From NCBI GenBank assembly GCA_013322215.1, contig JAAMEZ010000041.1:62001-126000 (forward strand): a stretch of 64,000 bases of DNA, written 5' to 3'. Positions 1 to 8,726 of this stretch are shown piece after piece. Position 1 is the stretch's first letter; the number at the start of each line of letters is the position of its first letter. Made by a program: the position numbers and the translations under genes. Origin of the DNA: Martinezella rhizogenes (GTDB lineage Bacteria > Pseudomonadota > Alphaproteobacteria > Rhizobiales > Rhizobiaceae). The notes beneath the pieces are model-generated. The model saw only the letters and a list, made by a program, of their open reading frames with translations. It made no database searches and was not told where the DNA came from.

Positions 1-1
1 C

Positions 2-1213
2 GATATGTTTCGGACGAGTGTTCTTGCAGATTCCGCGGTCAACTCGTTGTTGGCCCAGCGGATCGAGCAGGGCCTAGGGCGCGGCTCTAGGGGGGGCGGC
101 GATTTCTGCGTGGTCGTCCTGACGGGAAGCGATTTGGTTGCATGGATCGGACGCAAGAAGAACCTTGAGCATCTGACCGCGAGCAGCCGGGTACAACTCA
201 ACGTGGGACAGGAAGTGAGTGAGGCTGTCGCCAGCTATCAGGAAATTGGCGAAACGATGCTCAAGTGTTTGAACAGGGATCCGGATTGGGTTGCCTACCA
301 TGCGTCAGAGTTGGCAGCCGCCACCCGGCCCCCGGGGATCGACGAACTGTCGCTGAAGGTCGCCGGTGCTGAGCGCAGGGCTTTCCGGCTGGAAAGAGTG
401 GGACAGTATGAAAGCGCCATTCAAGAACTCGAACACCTGATTTCCTCACCAGACCTTGCCCAGGATGGTCAGAGAAGGGCATGGCTTTCCTCGTTGGCAG
501 CTCGCATCGCTTTCCATATGAATGATGATCACAAAGGTCAGCGACTTCAGACGTCAGCTTTCGCAACCAACAACAACCATATCCCACCTCGCATCCGACC
601 GGCCTACATTCCGCGACCAATGGCTGGTCCACAATCCATGGCGATTGTTAGCCGAATCCTCGAATATCAACGTCGTGGATCGCTCATTCCTGCTTATAAC
701 GAAGCGGTCTCGGCTTTAGTGCCCGACGCCTCCCCTTTCCAATATGAGGAAGCGTTAAAGAACCTTGGAGCATATCTTGGTTTTGACGCCGAGCGGCCGG
801 AAGCAGTGCACAAAACAGGGCCTGATGTTTTGTGGCGAACGAGCGGTTTGTTCGATTTCGTCATAGAAGCCAAAAGCGACAAGGAGAAGGACAACCCGCT
901 CTACAAGAACGACCATGCTCAACTCCTAGAAGCCGAGCAATGGTTCAGGCGATGCTATCCCGGAAGGCAGTCTTTGCGGGTTTCGGCGCTTCCGGAGCCC
1001 ATCGCCGATCGGAAAGCAAGCACCCAGGGAACGTACGCCCTCAAATTGGAGGAAGTGACAAAGCTCGTCGGAGCGGTCCGCAATCTCTATGTCTATCTAA
1101 TTGGGCAACCCGGAGACAGGGAGGCTCTTCAAGAGCGCTGTGAGGCTGAATTGCGTCGTACTGGCCTAACGCCGGACGGCATCAAGACGATCTATTTAAC
1201 TGAGTTCAAATGA
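2..1213 (+). CDS. Helicase C-terminal part with PD-(D/E)xK-like nuclease region, 5'-truncated by window edge
   Basis: The reading frame is open to the left edge, so the protein starts outside the window; the first ATG at 5 is probably internal. Near the visible N-terminus, RIEQGLGRGSRG followed by a hydrophobic strand looks like helicase motif VI of superfamily 2 helicases of the DinG/XPD type. About 280 residues in, GPDVLW followed some ten residues later by FVIEAKSDK resembles the acidic and E-x-K motifs of PD-(D/E)xK nucleases. A helicase-nuclease on a plasmid could serve DNA repair or defence, but that is inference. It stands alone, followed by about 180 noncoding bases. I do not recognise a named family, and homology to the helicase part rests on one motif only. 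Confidence 0.55.
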   Translation, partial: DMFRTSVLADSAVNSLLAQRIEQGLGRGSRGGGDFCVVVLTGSDLVAWIGRKKNLEHLTASSRVQLNVGQEVSEAVASYQEIGETMLKCLNRDPDWVAYHASELAAATRPPGIDELSLKVAGAERRAFRLERVGQYESAIQELEHLISSPDLAQDGQRRAWLSSLAARIAFHMNDDHKGQRLQTSAFATNNNHIPPRIRPAYIPRPMAGPQSMAIVSRILEYQRRGSLIPAYNEAVSALVPDASPFQYEEALKNLGAYLGFDAERPEAVHKTGPDVLWRTSGLFDFVIEAKSDKEKDNPLYKNDHAQLLEAEQWFRRCYPGRQSLRVSALPEPIADRKASTQGTYALKLEEVTKLVGAVRNLYVYLIGQPGDREALQERCEAELRRTGLTPDGIKTIYLTEFK

Positions 1214-1393
1214 ACGTTGCCGCCCTCTCCTGCGGATTTTTACGGCGGCGAATGCGTGTCGTTTGCGACATGCGTCGCCACGAATGAGCCGCGAAACAAA
1301 AGGAATTCTATGACCAGAAACATCTAAACGCGCGAGGACGCGACCGCCTCAATTCGTTCAATTCTCGCACCGACCATGTTTGCCGCCTTCACA

Positions 1394-2503
1394 TCAAATC
1401 ACACCCCATGCACGGAAGCTTCCTCTCCCCGTCACTTCCCGAACGCCGAGTTCGGCGACGAGATCGAGCGCCGCACGATGGCTAACCTTCAATTCCTTGA
1501 CTATCATCGACGAGGACACGATCGGTCGCGTCATCAGCAAGTCCACAACGCGCGGCAAACTGCTGGACGAGCGCTTTCCCTTCAGTTTTCGCTCGAGGTG
1601 CTCCCTCGCCTGTCCCAGCCGAATGACTTCCTTCATGGCCAGTTCAGCGCTGCTCGCCATTGCATCCAGCCCGGCAAGCACTCGTGATACGCGATTGTGT
1701 GATCGCCGCCGTTCCCGCGGCACAGCTTTAAGACCGGAGCAGATGCCAAACAGGTGCGAGGACACCTTTCCGCGCACCCGGAAATATGAATTCACGAGTT
1801 GGGTACCAAGCCAATGCTGCCGCTGCAATGGCTCCATGCTTTCCCATGCGTCCCATATCACTGCGGCCGCCAAGGTAGTCGGCAAGGCGTCAGCCTGAGC
1901 CAGAACCGCTCTCCAAGCCGAAAGGCGCCCTTCCTCGTCCCATCCCGGATCCCGGACAACGAGCTCACCGACCATCAGAGGATCCGCCTTGCTGCCCTCC
2001 ACCGTTACCACCGCTTCGAGTGCGCGGGTCGACCGATCAAGAACTGCATCGATTTCGGCCATCTCCGCGGCGAAACAGTTGTCCTCTTCGTTCAGCGTCA
2101 GTTCGGCGGGCAAGGGCGATCTCCCCTTCCCTACCGACTCTCGTTCCGCAGAGCCCTCTGACCGCCCCACCAGGTTTACGATCCCAGCCCTGCTCGTCGC
2201 CCAGTCAGGGTCAGCTTTTTCGATGCGCCGCCGCGCTCTCAGGATCGAATGTGCGATGGTGATTTCGTGGGTCGGGGTACGCACATCCCGATTTGCGTCG
2301 TGGAGAACGAGATCCTCGATGTGGACAAGCTCGCCTGCGATCCACATGCTTGCGGCCGCCTCGGTGAAGTGAGACCTTTCGGTAAAGCCCTGCCTGACGG
2401 GGCTGCGACGAACAATTTCGTCCAGACGCGCGATTTGATCTTCTGCCCTTGCGATAGCCGGAAGCAGCACTGTCAAAGGCAAATCGCCAATTTCATATCT
2501 CAT
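1394..2503 (-). CDS. DUF1612/HTH-type plasmid protein
   Basis: A 369-residue protein read from ATG at 2503. It has the look of the DUF1612-type proteins with a C-terminal winged-helix region that are frequent on rhizobial and agrobacterial plasmids. The last 60 or so residues (RPIVSSSMIVKELKVSHRAA and following) read as a helix-turn-helix segment. The central part is rich in helices, with a basic stretch around residues 265-275 (PRERRRSHNR). The function is unknown; DNA binding is inferred from the C-terminus. It is transcribed divergently from the serine recombinase, with about 280 bases of AT-rich DNA between them that may hold promoters for both. Confidence is high that it is a gene and moderate for the family. 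Confidence 0.65.
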   Translation of the reverse strand: MRYEIGDLPLTVLLPAIARAEDQIARLDEIVRRSPVRQGFTERSHFTEAAASMWIAGELVHIEDLVLHDANRDVRTPTHEITIAHSILRARRRIEKADPDWATSRAGIVNLVGRSEGSAERESVGKGRSPLPAELTLNEEDNCFAAEMAEIDAVLDRSTRALEAVVTVEGSKADPLMVGELVVRDPGWDEEGRLSAWRAVLAQADALPTTLAAAVIWDAWESMEPLQRQHWLGTQLVNSYFRVRGKVSSHLFGICSGLKAVPRERRRSHNRVSRVLAGLDAMASSAELAMKEVIRLGQAREHLERKLKGKRSSSSLPRVVDLLMTRPIVSSSMIVKELKVSHRAALDLVAELGVREVTGRGSFRAWGVI

Positions 2504-2785
2504 TGTTTTAACGTATCTATTTAGACCATCTTGAAGCTATAATAGCATACACTTCAATCATAGCAGATACTTTTTCTCGCGCGCGTACTATTTAGAGCTG
2601 CCAAGGCGTTCGAACTGTACAGGATTAGCGCCGATGGACGTGACATCGATGAAAACCACTGTTTTCCAGCCACTTGCGACGTGTTTACTTTGACTCCAAA
2701 GGACCAAGAGACGTTTACAAACGATCGTTTATCCTTATCCTCTACGTTTGGAAAAATGCTCTTTAACACTCCTCAGGCACTGCAA

Positions 2786-3727
2786 ATGGCTGCTAACACC
2801 AAGAATAAGGCTTCCCGTCGACCACAGGGCCGGCTGATCGGCTATGCACGCGTGTCTACGGACGAGCAAGCGACGGAAGCCCAGGAAATCGATTTGCGAT
2901 CGGCGGGGTGCGATATGATCGTCCAAGAACACGGATCCGGCGCCTCCCGTGCCCGGCCTGCCCTTTCCAAACTCGTTCGCGAGATCGTCGCCGGCGACAC
3001 GCTTGTTGTGGTACGGCTTGATCGTTTGGCGCGCTCGGTCAGCCATCTGCTTGAGGTTATCGAGGATCTGACGGTGAAGGGCGCGCATTTCCGGTCGTTG
3101 CGCGATCCCATCGACACGTCGACGCCGCAGGGAATGTTTTCCCTTCAGGTTCTCGGCGCCGTGGCGCAGCTCGAACGCGCGCTCATTTCCGAACGAACGA
3201 AGGCGGGTATCCGGGCAGCCAAGTCCAAGGGAAAGCTTTCCGGCAACCCCGGCATCCGGGAAAAACGCCCCGAGGTGTTGGCCAGGATGACCGCGGCCCA
3301 GAAAGCGGCATATGGCGATCGCATCCAGGCCTCGGCGAACCAATGGCTTCCGACCGTTCGGCGCATGCGGCCGGATCACACATGGGACGACATCGCACGA
3401 GTGCTCAAGCAGCGCGGCCTCGAATGGACGCCAGAACGTCTTCGCCGAGCTGTGAAGTGGATGGTGTCTGAACGCATGGCGGATCCGGCGCTGCTGAAAA
3501 AATCTCTGCCCCGTCTTCCCGAAGACCGCCTGATGACGCTTGTGGCTGGCATTCATTCTTCGAACCCGGACCTCAAGCTTCGTGAGATCGCTGTCCAGCT
3601 TGAAAGATTGCACGAACGTACGCCGCGCGGTGGATCCAAATGGTCGCCCTCGTCCGTCAAGAACCTGATCGATCGCGCCCGACGTTCCGGGTTGATCACC
3701 GAGGTCGACATCGCGGCGGCTGAATAG
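2786..3727 (+). CDS. Serine recombinase (resolvase/invertase family)
   Basis: A 313-residue site-specific recombinase. The N-terminal catalytic domain has YARVSTDEQ with the nucleophilic serine at about residue 24, the arginine motif VVVRLDRLARS, and the long-helix motif LGAVAQLERALISERTKAG. It would cut and rejoin DNA through a phosphoserine intermediate. The last 120 residues are longer than in small resolvases and contain a helix-turn-helix-like stretch (TWDDIARVLKQRGLEWTPER). I chose ATG 2786 because the catalytic fold begins just after it; in-frame ATGs at 2681 and 2756 would add a tail unlike the family. It ends nine bases before the end of repC and converges on it. A role in resolving plasmid multimers or in old transposition is plausible. 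Confidence 0.85.
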   Translation: MAANTKNKASRRPQGRLIGYARVSTDEQATEAQEIDLRSAGCDMIVQEHGSGASRARPALSKLVREIVAGDTLVVVRLDRLARSVSHLLEVIEDLTVKGAHFRSLRDPIDTSTPQGMFSLQVLGAVAQLERALISERTKAGIRAAKSKGKLSGNPGIREKRPEVLARMTAAQKAAYGDRIQASANQWLPTVRRMRPDHTWDDIARVLKQRGLEWTPERLRRAVKWMVSERMADPALLKKSLPRLPEDRLMTLVAGIHSSNPDLKLREIAVQLERLHERTPRGGSKWSPSSVKNLIDRARRSGLITEVDIAAAE

Positions 3728-3735
3728 CGAGGGGA

Positions 3736-5055
3736 TCACCATGATCTCGGCTTTCGCAGGTTTTTCAGCAGCGATTCCGATACGTGGAGGCGGCTGTCAT
3801 CCTCGACCTCCTCATCAGTTCGCGGCTTTCCAGCGCCGGCTGCATTCTTCTGCTCGTCCAGCTTCGCCCGGAGCAACGCCATAACCATCGGCCAAGTCGA
3901 AAACTTCCCGTCCTTGGCCCGGTCGGTCAGGCTTCGGAGATAACCGCCGGCGTTGTTGATCTGACCGGCCCGCTGATAGATTGACGCCAGCGTGATCGCA
4001 GCGTGTTGCTCGCCCATGGTTTCGCGGGCCTCCCGCCAGGCGCTCGGACTAATCCCCAGCATCGGCCGGGCAAGCTCAGCCGCCGCCAGCAAGTCCCGCC
4101 AATGCCGGATTGTCCCTCCCTGGGCCAGTTCCTGAATTTCGGGGCAGGCATCCATCACTATCCCCAAAGGCAGCTCGCGTTTCGGCAAGCTCCGCACCTT
4201 GTCGGTTTCCGCAACGCTGCCGCCCGCTTCTACATTTTTTCCAGAGCCGTATTCAGATTCAGATTTAGAGTCTGGTTTTGAATTCTGTTTGTGGCGACCG
4301 AAATGGGACTCATTGCCGTCCAGTTTCATTGTTTTTGCAAATGATTCCAATACGTCACGTATCTCGGTGCAGAGATCCTGAAGTTCGTGACCAATACTCT
4401 CGACAAGCTGACGGGGTGCAGAGCGCGGCAAGCGGCCGATGATCCCCTGATAGGTCTGTGTAACTCTTCCCCAGTCTCCGGGAACGCCTTCTTCGACGCC
4501 AGTCTCGATCATTTTGACGATGTCGCGGCGAAGCAGAGTCAGCCGTTCCTTGGAGACCCGGAAGGCCTTCTTTTCAGCTTGCACCGCCTGGGCCAAATCT
4601 CGGAACTCTTCGGCCCGCGCTACGATCGGCGACAGATCGAAGCCGTAGGCCTGCTCGATCTCCCCTCCCCTTCCCTTGCGAGCGAATCGCTTGCCGTTGG
4701 GACTGTCGCGGCGAATGATGAGCCCGCAATCAACCAGTACGGCAAGATGCCGGCGCAGTGTCGTGGCGGGCATGCCGTTGGCGCGAGCCATCAGCTGCTC
4801 GTTAGAAGGCCATACGACCAGTTCGGCGCCACCAGTCAAGGTGGTCTCCGGGTAAAACGTCAACAGCGCGTTCAGGATCGAGAGCGAGCGGTCCGTGGCT
4901 CCGATCAGTTCCCGGGATTCACGGATGTGCTGGAAGACCTGCCATTTGTTGGCGACAGCGTCTGATGCGACCGCTTTTGCGACCATCTGGCTTGCAAGAT
5001 GGCCGAGTGTCATCGGCCGCCGCCCAAAGGACGTCGTTGAGATATGCGTCTGCAT
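3736..5055 (-). CDS. repC: Replication initiator RepC
   Basis: A 439-residue RepC, the only initiator needed for replication of repABC plasmids. The N-terminal half contains a winged-helix region (ANGMPATTLRRHLAVLVDCG) that is typical of RepC and binds the origin. The family's origin of replication lies inside the repC coding sequence, and here an AT-rich stretch in the second half of the gene is the candidate. The gene is the last of the minus-strand repA-repD-repB-repC operon and is separated from repB by the counter-transcript region. RepC amount sets copy number and is expected to be limited by the RepE antisense RNA and raised by TraR acting at the repA promoter. Confidence 0.95.
   Translation of the reverse strand: MQTHISTTSFGRRPMTLGHLASQMVAKAVASDAVANKWQVFQHIRESRELIGATDRSLSILNALLTFYPETTLTGGAELVVWPSNEQLMARANGMPATTLRRHLAVLVDCGLIIRRDSPNGKRFARKGRGGEIEQAYGFDLSPIVARAEEFRDLAQAVQAEKKAFRVSKERLTLLRRDIVKMIETGVEEGVPGDWGRVTQTYQGIIGRLPRSAPRQLVESIGHELQDLCTEIRDVLESFAKTMKLDGNESHFGRHKQNSKPDSKSESEYGSGKNVEAGGSVAETDKVRSLPKRELPLGIVMDACPEIQELAQGGTIRHWRDLLAAAELARPMLGISPSAWREARETMGEQHAAITLASIYQRAGQINNAGGYLRSLTDRAKDGKFSTWPMVMALLRAKLDEQKNAAGAGKPRTDEEVEDDSRLHVSESLLKNLRKPRSW
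4196..4335. other. oriV: Candidate oriV inside repC
   Basis: In repABC plasmids replication starts within repC. This is the most AT-rich part of the gene here, with repeated AGATTC/AGATTT-like motifs around 4255-4275 and a run of T around 4233. The location is inferred from family knowledge plus local base composition; no binding site was verified. Confidence 0.4.
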
Positions 5056-5157
5056 TTCCTTTTACCTTTTGTTAGGCAATAGAAATCCGCCCGTCGAAAT
5101 GACGCTTTCCCTTACGGGACCCTTGACTACGATTTCTGGAAATGCGATTCTCTTAGC

Positions 5158-5212
5158 TGCGAGACTACAGAGAAGGTCTTCCGGAACGCCGTTTCGGGGG
5201 CCTTTTTCTTTT
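5158..5212 (+). ncRNA. repE: RepE counter-transcribed RNA (antisense to repB-repC leader)
   Basis: The repB-repC gap carries a plus-strand transcription unit opposite to the operon. A -35 box TTGACT lies at 5123-5128, then 17 bases, then a -10 box GATTCT at 5146-5151. About 50 bases follow and end in a hairpin (GGTCTTC...GGGGGCC, 5175-5202, with wobble pairs and one bulge) and a T-rich run at 5203-5212. In Ti plasmids this antisense RNA reduces RepC translation and controls copy number and incompatibility. Boxes and hairpin are seen; the transcript itself is inferred. Confidence 0.7.
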
Positions 5213-5269
5213 GCGGTGAGAGCCAGTCCATCTCAATCGAGCGAAGCTTTGAATTGGATGAAACCCTGG

Positions 5270-6280
5270 CTATTGGTCGAGCTTGCCTCCTCCGGTTGTT
5301 TCAATAAATTGGGCGTACAGACTATCCAACTGGTCAGCGACATATTCGCCAAAAGTTGGCACCAGTCTCTCGTCGAAAACCAGAGCTGTTCGTCCGGTTT
5401 CTTGTCGGATCGTCGCAGCCTTTTTCCCCTTTGGCGTGCTCCAGGCCCTTACCTTTTTTGGAGCCTTAGCGGGCGGCTTTGAAACGGCGTTAAAAATGAG
5501 GGCAAAGCGGGCATCGCTATCGGAGTGCTTGAACTGCTCTGACTCAAGCACCGCTTCGATTGCGTCCGTTGCCTTGGCCTTCCCAAGCCCCTCGGCAAGT
5601 GCGACCCAACGCGATCGACCCGCTTTCGACGCTGGACCAATTTGCGTGGCAAGGTTCAGCGGTATGCCCCTGGCTACCGTTATGTAGCGGCTGAGGTCGG
5701 CCTTGTCAGTGGAAAGCGCGGCAATGATGGTGGCCCGATCAAAACCCGCATCTTCGAGGCGCAGGGCGAAGAGAGCCTTCTCAATGAACGAGAGGTCAGC
5801 ACGGTCAAGATTTTCGCGGCCCTGGGCCACGACCAGTTCACGGTCCGTGAGATTTCGGACAATTGCAGAAACCTCTCTGCGCAGATTTACTGCCGCGCGC
5901 AGTCGCCGCCTTCCATATACGATTTGATATCGACCGGCAGCCTCAGGATGCGGTCTGACAAGAATCGGCACCTGCTGCCCCTCCTGCGAAATGCTCGCCT
6001 CAAGCTGCTCGAACTTCGGATCGACGTCCGCGGGCAGCCGATCCGCGATCGGCGACCCGTCGATCATGGATGGATCCAGGAACACGACGGCTTCGCCCGC
6101 AGCCAGTTGATCCTGCAGCCGAGCTGCAGCTTTTGCTCCCTCGGCCATCTCTTGCAATGACGAACCCATGGCCGAAATCGCTCCGGTACGAACACGAACG
6201 GCTGACTTGTCGACTGCTGTTCTATCGGTCGCAGGTTGCTTCTTGAGAAACAAGGAGTCGATTGCGTCTTTACGGCTCAT
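5270..6280 (-). CDS. repB: Partitioning protein RepB (ParB family)
   Basis: A 336-residue centromere-binding protein that partners RepA in plasmid partitioning. I start it at ATG 6280 (MSRKDAIDSLFLKK), the typical RepB opening; a longer in-frame extension to 6382 runs through the parS region and is not family-like. The ParB/Srx core is visible at about residues 85-140 (ILVRPHPEAAGRYQIVYGRR), followed by a helix-turn-helix region and a C-terminal dimerisation part. Its start codon overlaps the repD stop codon. RepB should bind the two 16-bp palindromes between repA and repB and help repress the operon. Confidence 0.94.
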   Translation of the reverse strand: MSRKDAIDSLFLKKQPATDRTAVDKSAVRVRTGAISAMGSSLQEMAEGAKAAARLQDQLAAGEAVVFLDPSMIDGSPIADRLPADVDPKFEQLEASISQEGQQVPILVRPHPEAAGRYQIVYGRRRLRAAVNLRREVSAIVRNLTDRELVVAQGRENLDRADLSFIEKALFALRLEDAGFDRATIIAALSTDKADLSRYITVARGIPLNLATQIGPASKAGRSRWVALAEGLGKAKATDAIEAVLESEQFKHSDSDARFALIFNAVSKPPAKAPKKVRAWSTPKGKKAATIRQETGRTALVFDERLVPTFGEYVADQLDSLYAQFIETTGGGKLDQ

Positions 6281-6513
6281 AATGTCGGCCTCTTGGTTTT
6301 GGGTGCGTGCCGTCGGATTTTTGATTGCACACGCGCCTGGTTGGGAGCTCCCAACAGGAAAAGGCGACTGAGCCCTGGCCAACTAGCTAGGGGCATACGT
6401 CGGTGTCTCAAACCAACGCGATATTTCCAGCTCCCGTTTCCCAGTGGGCGATTCAACACATCACGGTTGGGAGCTCCCAACAGCCCCACGGGAAGCGCGC
6501 CACCCATCATCAT
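6277..6513 (-). CDS. repD: RepD small protein between repA and repB
   Basis: A 78-codon frame that overlaps the repA stop codon at its start (ATGA around 6510-6513) and the repB start codon at its end (ATGA around 6277-6280). Such double coupling suggests it is translated. The two parS palindromes lie inside it and encode the repeated peptide LLGAPN. A repD frame in this position has been reported for Ti plasmids; its protein function is not known to me. The alternative is that it is only a spacer holding the partition sites. Confidence 0.6.
   Translation of the reverse strand: MMMGGALPVGLLGAPNRDVLNRPLGNGSWKYRVGLRHRRMPLASWPGLSRLFLLGAPNQARVQSKIRRHAPKTKRPTL
6340..6355. promoter_or_regulatory. 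parS: parS site 1 (RepB-binding palindrome)
   Basis: A perfect 16-bp palindrome, GTTGGGAGCTCCCAAC, fitting the centromere-like pattern GTTnnnnGCnnnnAAC of repABC plasmids. It lies between repA and repB inside repD and is the expected RepB binding site for partitioning and autorepression. Confidence 0.85.
6466..6481. promoter_or_regulatory. parS: parS site 2 (RepB-binding palindrome)
   Basis: The second identical copy of GTTGGGAGCTCCCAAC, 126 bases from the first and just downstream of the end of repA. Two adjacent copies in this position match the Ti-plasmid arrangement. Confidence 0.85.
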
Positions 6514-7745
6514 GCTCGCCCCCACGCAGTCTTGATCAAAGCCTCGATCTCGGAGTTCACGGCATCCAAAGATTCCATCGCCCGGTCGTATGTCGAGCGC
6601 GTAAGGTTCTCTCGCCCTATCTCATAGAGGGTCTGCTTGGTTAAACCGGCATCAGACACCGCTGCCGACTTGACCATAGGATTTGTAAGGACGTGATCCT
6701 CGAACATGTTGCGCAGCAGTGCCGCCACTTTCGTCTGCGGCGCGTCCTGGGGTTCATAGCGCGTCAAGAGATAGCGTATGAAATCGTACTGGAGATTGCC
6801 CCCCGCCTCTTTCACGACACCCAGAAGGTCGCGTGTCATGAGGAGAAACTGGCTCATGGAAGCGATATCCAGCATCTGAGGATGTACGGTGATTACCATT
6901 GATGTTGCAGCACACAACCCGCTGAGAGTCAGAAACCCAAGCTGAGGAGGGCAGTCGATGACCACGACATCGTAATCGTCGGCGACCTCATCAAAGGCTT
7001 GGGCCACGCGAGTGAAGAACAATCCGTCGCGCGTACCTTTGTCAGTCAATGCTTTCGGGGTGGTATGCTCGAACTCCATAAGCTCGAGATTTCCAGGAAC
7101 AAGGTGAAGACCATCAAAATACGTCGGTCGGATCACATCTCGCAACGGACGACGTGTCTCGTCATACCGAATAGCCGCATAGAGCGTTTCGTTTGCACCG
7201 ACATCAGTTTCTGGCAGAACGCCGAGGAGTGCTGAAAGACTAGCCTGCGGATCGAGATCGACTGCGAGAACCCTGTAACCTTGCAACGCCAGATACTGTG
7301 CAAGATGAGCGGACGTCGTCGTCTTCCCAGAGCCACCTTTGAAGTTGGTTACGGCAATGACTTGCAAATGCTCAGAACCTCGGCGATGAGGCACAAAATC
7401 AATGCTTTCACGTCCTCGAGTCGAGCCGGCAAGCATCTGCCGGATTTCATTTATCTGACCGAGGGTGTAAAAGCGCCGCCCGTTGCTGGCGAGTTCAGGT
7501 TGCGGCCCTTCGCCAGCCAGTGTCATCTTGCGAAGCGTCGAGTCAGATATTTTCATCAAACGTGCGGCTTCACCCGAGGTAAATTTGCGCAAGCTCTTGT
7601 GTGATGTCGGAGGAAACAAAGCCTCGCTCATCGCTTGAAGCTGAGAGCTGAGCTGCTCAGCATGCTCACCAATGGTGACATCTACCGACGGGCGATCATT
7701 TCGGGATATGGCAGCGGCTTTGCTCACGGTGTAATCTCTTGTCAC
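6510..7745 (-). CDS. repA: Partitioning ATPase RepA (ParA family)
   Basis: A 411-residue ParA-type ATPase. The N-terminal quarter contains a MerR-like DNA-binding segment (KFTSGEAARLMKISDSTLRK), which suits its role as autorepressor. The deviant Walker A motif KGGSGKTT is at about residues 136-143, and DYDVVVIDCPPQLG is the Walker B region. It starts with GTG at 7745 and stops in an ATGA overlap with repD. It is the first gene of the operon. Two tra boxes lie between it and the divergent traI, so TraR is expected to raise both replication and transfer. RepA moves plasmid copies apart together with RepB and parS. Confidence 0.95.
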   Translation of the reverse strand: MTRDYTVSKAAAISRNDRPSVDVTIGEHAEQLSSQLQAMSEALFPPTSHKSLRKFTSGEAARLMKISDSTLRKMTLAGEGPQPELASNGRRFYTLGQINEIRQMLAGSTRGRESIDFVPHRRGSEHLQVIAVTNFKGGSGKTTTSAHLAQYLALQGYRVLAVDLDPQASLSALLGVLPETDVGANETLYAAIRYDETRRPLRDVIRPTYFDGLHLVPGNLELMEFEHTTPKALTDKGTRDGLFFTRVAQAFDEVADDYDVVVIDCPPQLGFLTLSGLCAATSMVITVHPQMLDIASMSQFLLMTRDLLGVVKEAGGNLQYDFIRYLLTRYEPQDAPQTKVAALLRNMFEDHVLTNPMVKSAAVSDAGLTKQTLYEIGRENLTRSTYDRAMESLDAVNSEIEALIKTAWGRA

Positions 7746-7923
7746 GGTTAATTGGCGCGTATTGCCATTTATCCGTGACGATTACCTAATGCGGGTGAGG
7801 TTGCAAGACGTTTTTGGTTAATGAAAGGTTACGCCCGTTTCAATCGAAATCACACTAAATGCCGATTCTTCAAATGCTATCTGTGAGTTAGACCGATTCT
7901 CTTCTTCTGTGCGACGTGGCACC

Positions 7924-7941
7924 AAGTGCAGATTCGCACAA
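7924..7941. promoter_or_regulatory. tra box (TraR operator), repA-proximal
   Basis: An 18-bp imperfect dyad, AAGTGCAGATTCGCACAA, closely like the known TraR operator with GTGCAGATCTGCAC at its core. It lies in the repA-traI gap about 180 bases upstream of the repA start. TraR bound to its acylhomoserine lactone would act here. Confidence 0.8.
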
Positions 7942-8014
7942 CCTTGATGGTGTCTGGCCGGCCTCACCCGCTCGCATTTCGCGCCCTGGAACGCCGACTC
8001 GGTAGAATCACCTG

Positions 8015-8032
8015 AGGTGCAAATCTGCACGT
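8015..8032. promoter_or_regulatory. tra box (TraR operator), traI-proximal
   Basis: An 18-bp dyad, AGGTGCAAATCTGCACGT, about 60 bases upstream of the traI start, where a TraR site would activate traI-trb transcription. With the neighbouring box it makes the shared control region of the rep and tra/trb operons. The rest of the 7746-8090 gap holds the divergent promoters and a GGAG ribosome site at 8081. Confidence 0.85.
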
Positions 8033-8090
8033 AGGCAAACGCGCCGTGAGATGATTTCTGTCCGCATGACCTGTTCATGCGGAGATCATG

Positions 8091-8726
8091 ATGCGGATAC
8101 TGACAGTCTCGCCGGACCAATACGAACGTAATCGAAGCTTCCTCAAACAAATGCACCGTCTTCGCGCGACGGTGTTCGGCGGCCGCCTGGAATGGGAAGT
8201 CTCCATTACAGAAGGGGAAGAGCGCGACCAGTACGATGGTTACAAGCCAACCTACCTTCTGGCGATTACCGATAGTGGACTTGTCGCAGGCTGCGCCCGT
8301 CTTCTTCCGGCTTTCGGCCCTACGATGCTGGAGCAGACTTTCCCCCAGCTCCTCGAAACGGGTTCGCTCGTCGCGCATTCCGGGATGGTCGAGAGCTCGC
8401 GCTTCTGTGTCGATACCGCGCTTGTCTCGCGGAGGGATGCAAGCCAGTTGCATGTCGCTACGCTCACCCTGTTCGCCGGCATCATCGAATGGTCTATGGC
8501 CAATGGCTACAACGAGATCGTCACGGCGACCGATCTTCGCTTCGAGCGTATCCTGAAGCGGGCGGGCTGGCCTATGCAACGGCTCGGCCAACCGGCCGCA
8601 ATCAGCAACACCATCGCCATTGCGGGAAGCCTGCGGGCCGATCGTGCCAGCTTCGAGCAGGTTTGCCCTCCAGGCTATTATTCCATCCCCCGGATCGACG
8701 TGGCAGCGATCAGGAGTGCCGCGTGA
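8091..8726 (+). CDS. traI: TraI, acyl-homoserine-lactone synthase
   Basis: A 211-residue LuxI-family enzyme that makes the N-3-oxo-octanoyl-homoserine lactone signal of Ti conjugation from S-adenosylmethionine and acyl-ACP. The N-terminus has the LuxI pattern R..F..R...W (MHRLRATVFGGRLEWEV), and MVESSRFCVD is the conserved core after it. ATG 8091 is chosen because GGAG at 8081 is six bases away; ATG 8088 is possible. Its stop codon overlaps the GTG start of trbB. It is the first gene of the traI-trb operon and is expected to be positively autoregulated through TraR. Confidence 0.96.
   Translation: MRILTVSPDQYERNRSFLKQMHRLRATVFGGRLEWEVSITEGEERDQYDGYKPTYLLAITDSGLVAGCARLLPAFGPTMLEQTFPQLLETGSLVAHSGMVESSRFCVDTALVSRRDASQLHVATLTLFAGIIEWSMANGYNEIVTATDLRFERILKRAGWPMQRLGQPAAISNTIAIAGSLRADRASFEQVCPPGYYSIPRIDVAAIRSAA

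Noticed and set aside
2735..3742. A 335-codon minus-strand frame opposite the serine recombinase
   Set aside because: The plus strand has the complete recombinase motifs; this frame has none.
8489..8722. Upstream extension of the trbB frame from ATG 8489
   Set aside because: It runs antiphase through traI and gives an Arg/His-rich sequence unlike TrbB; GTG 8723 with its overlap and ribosome site is the family start.
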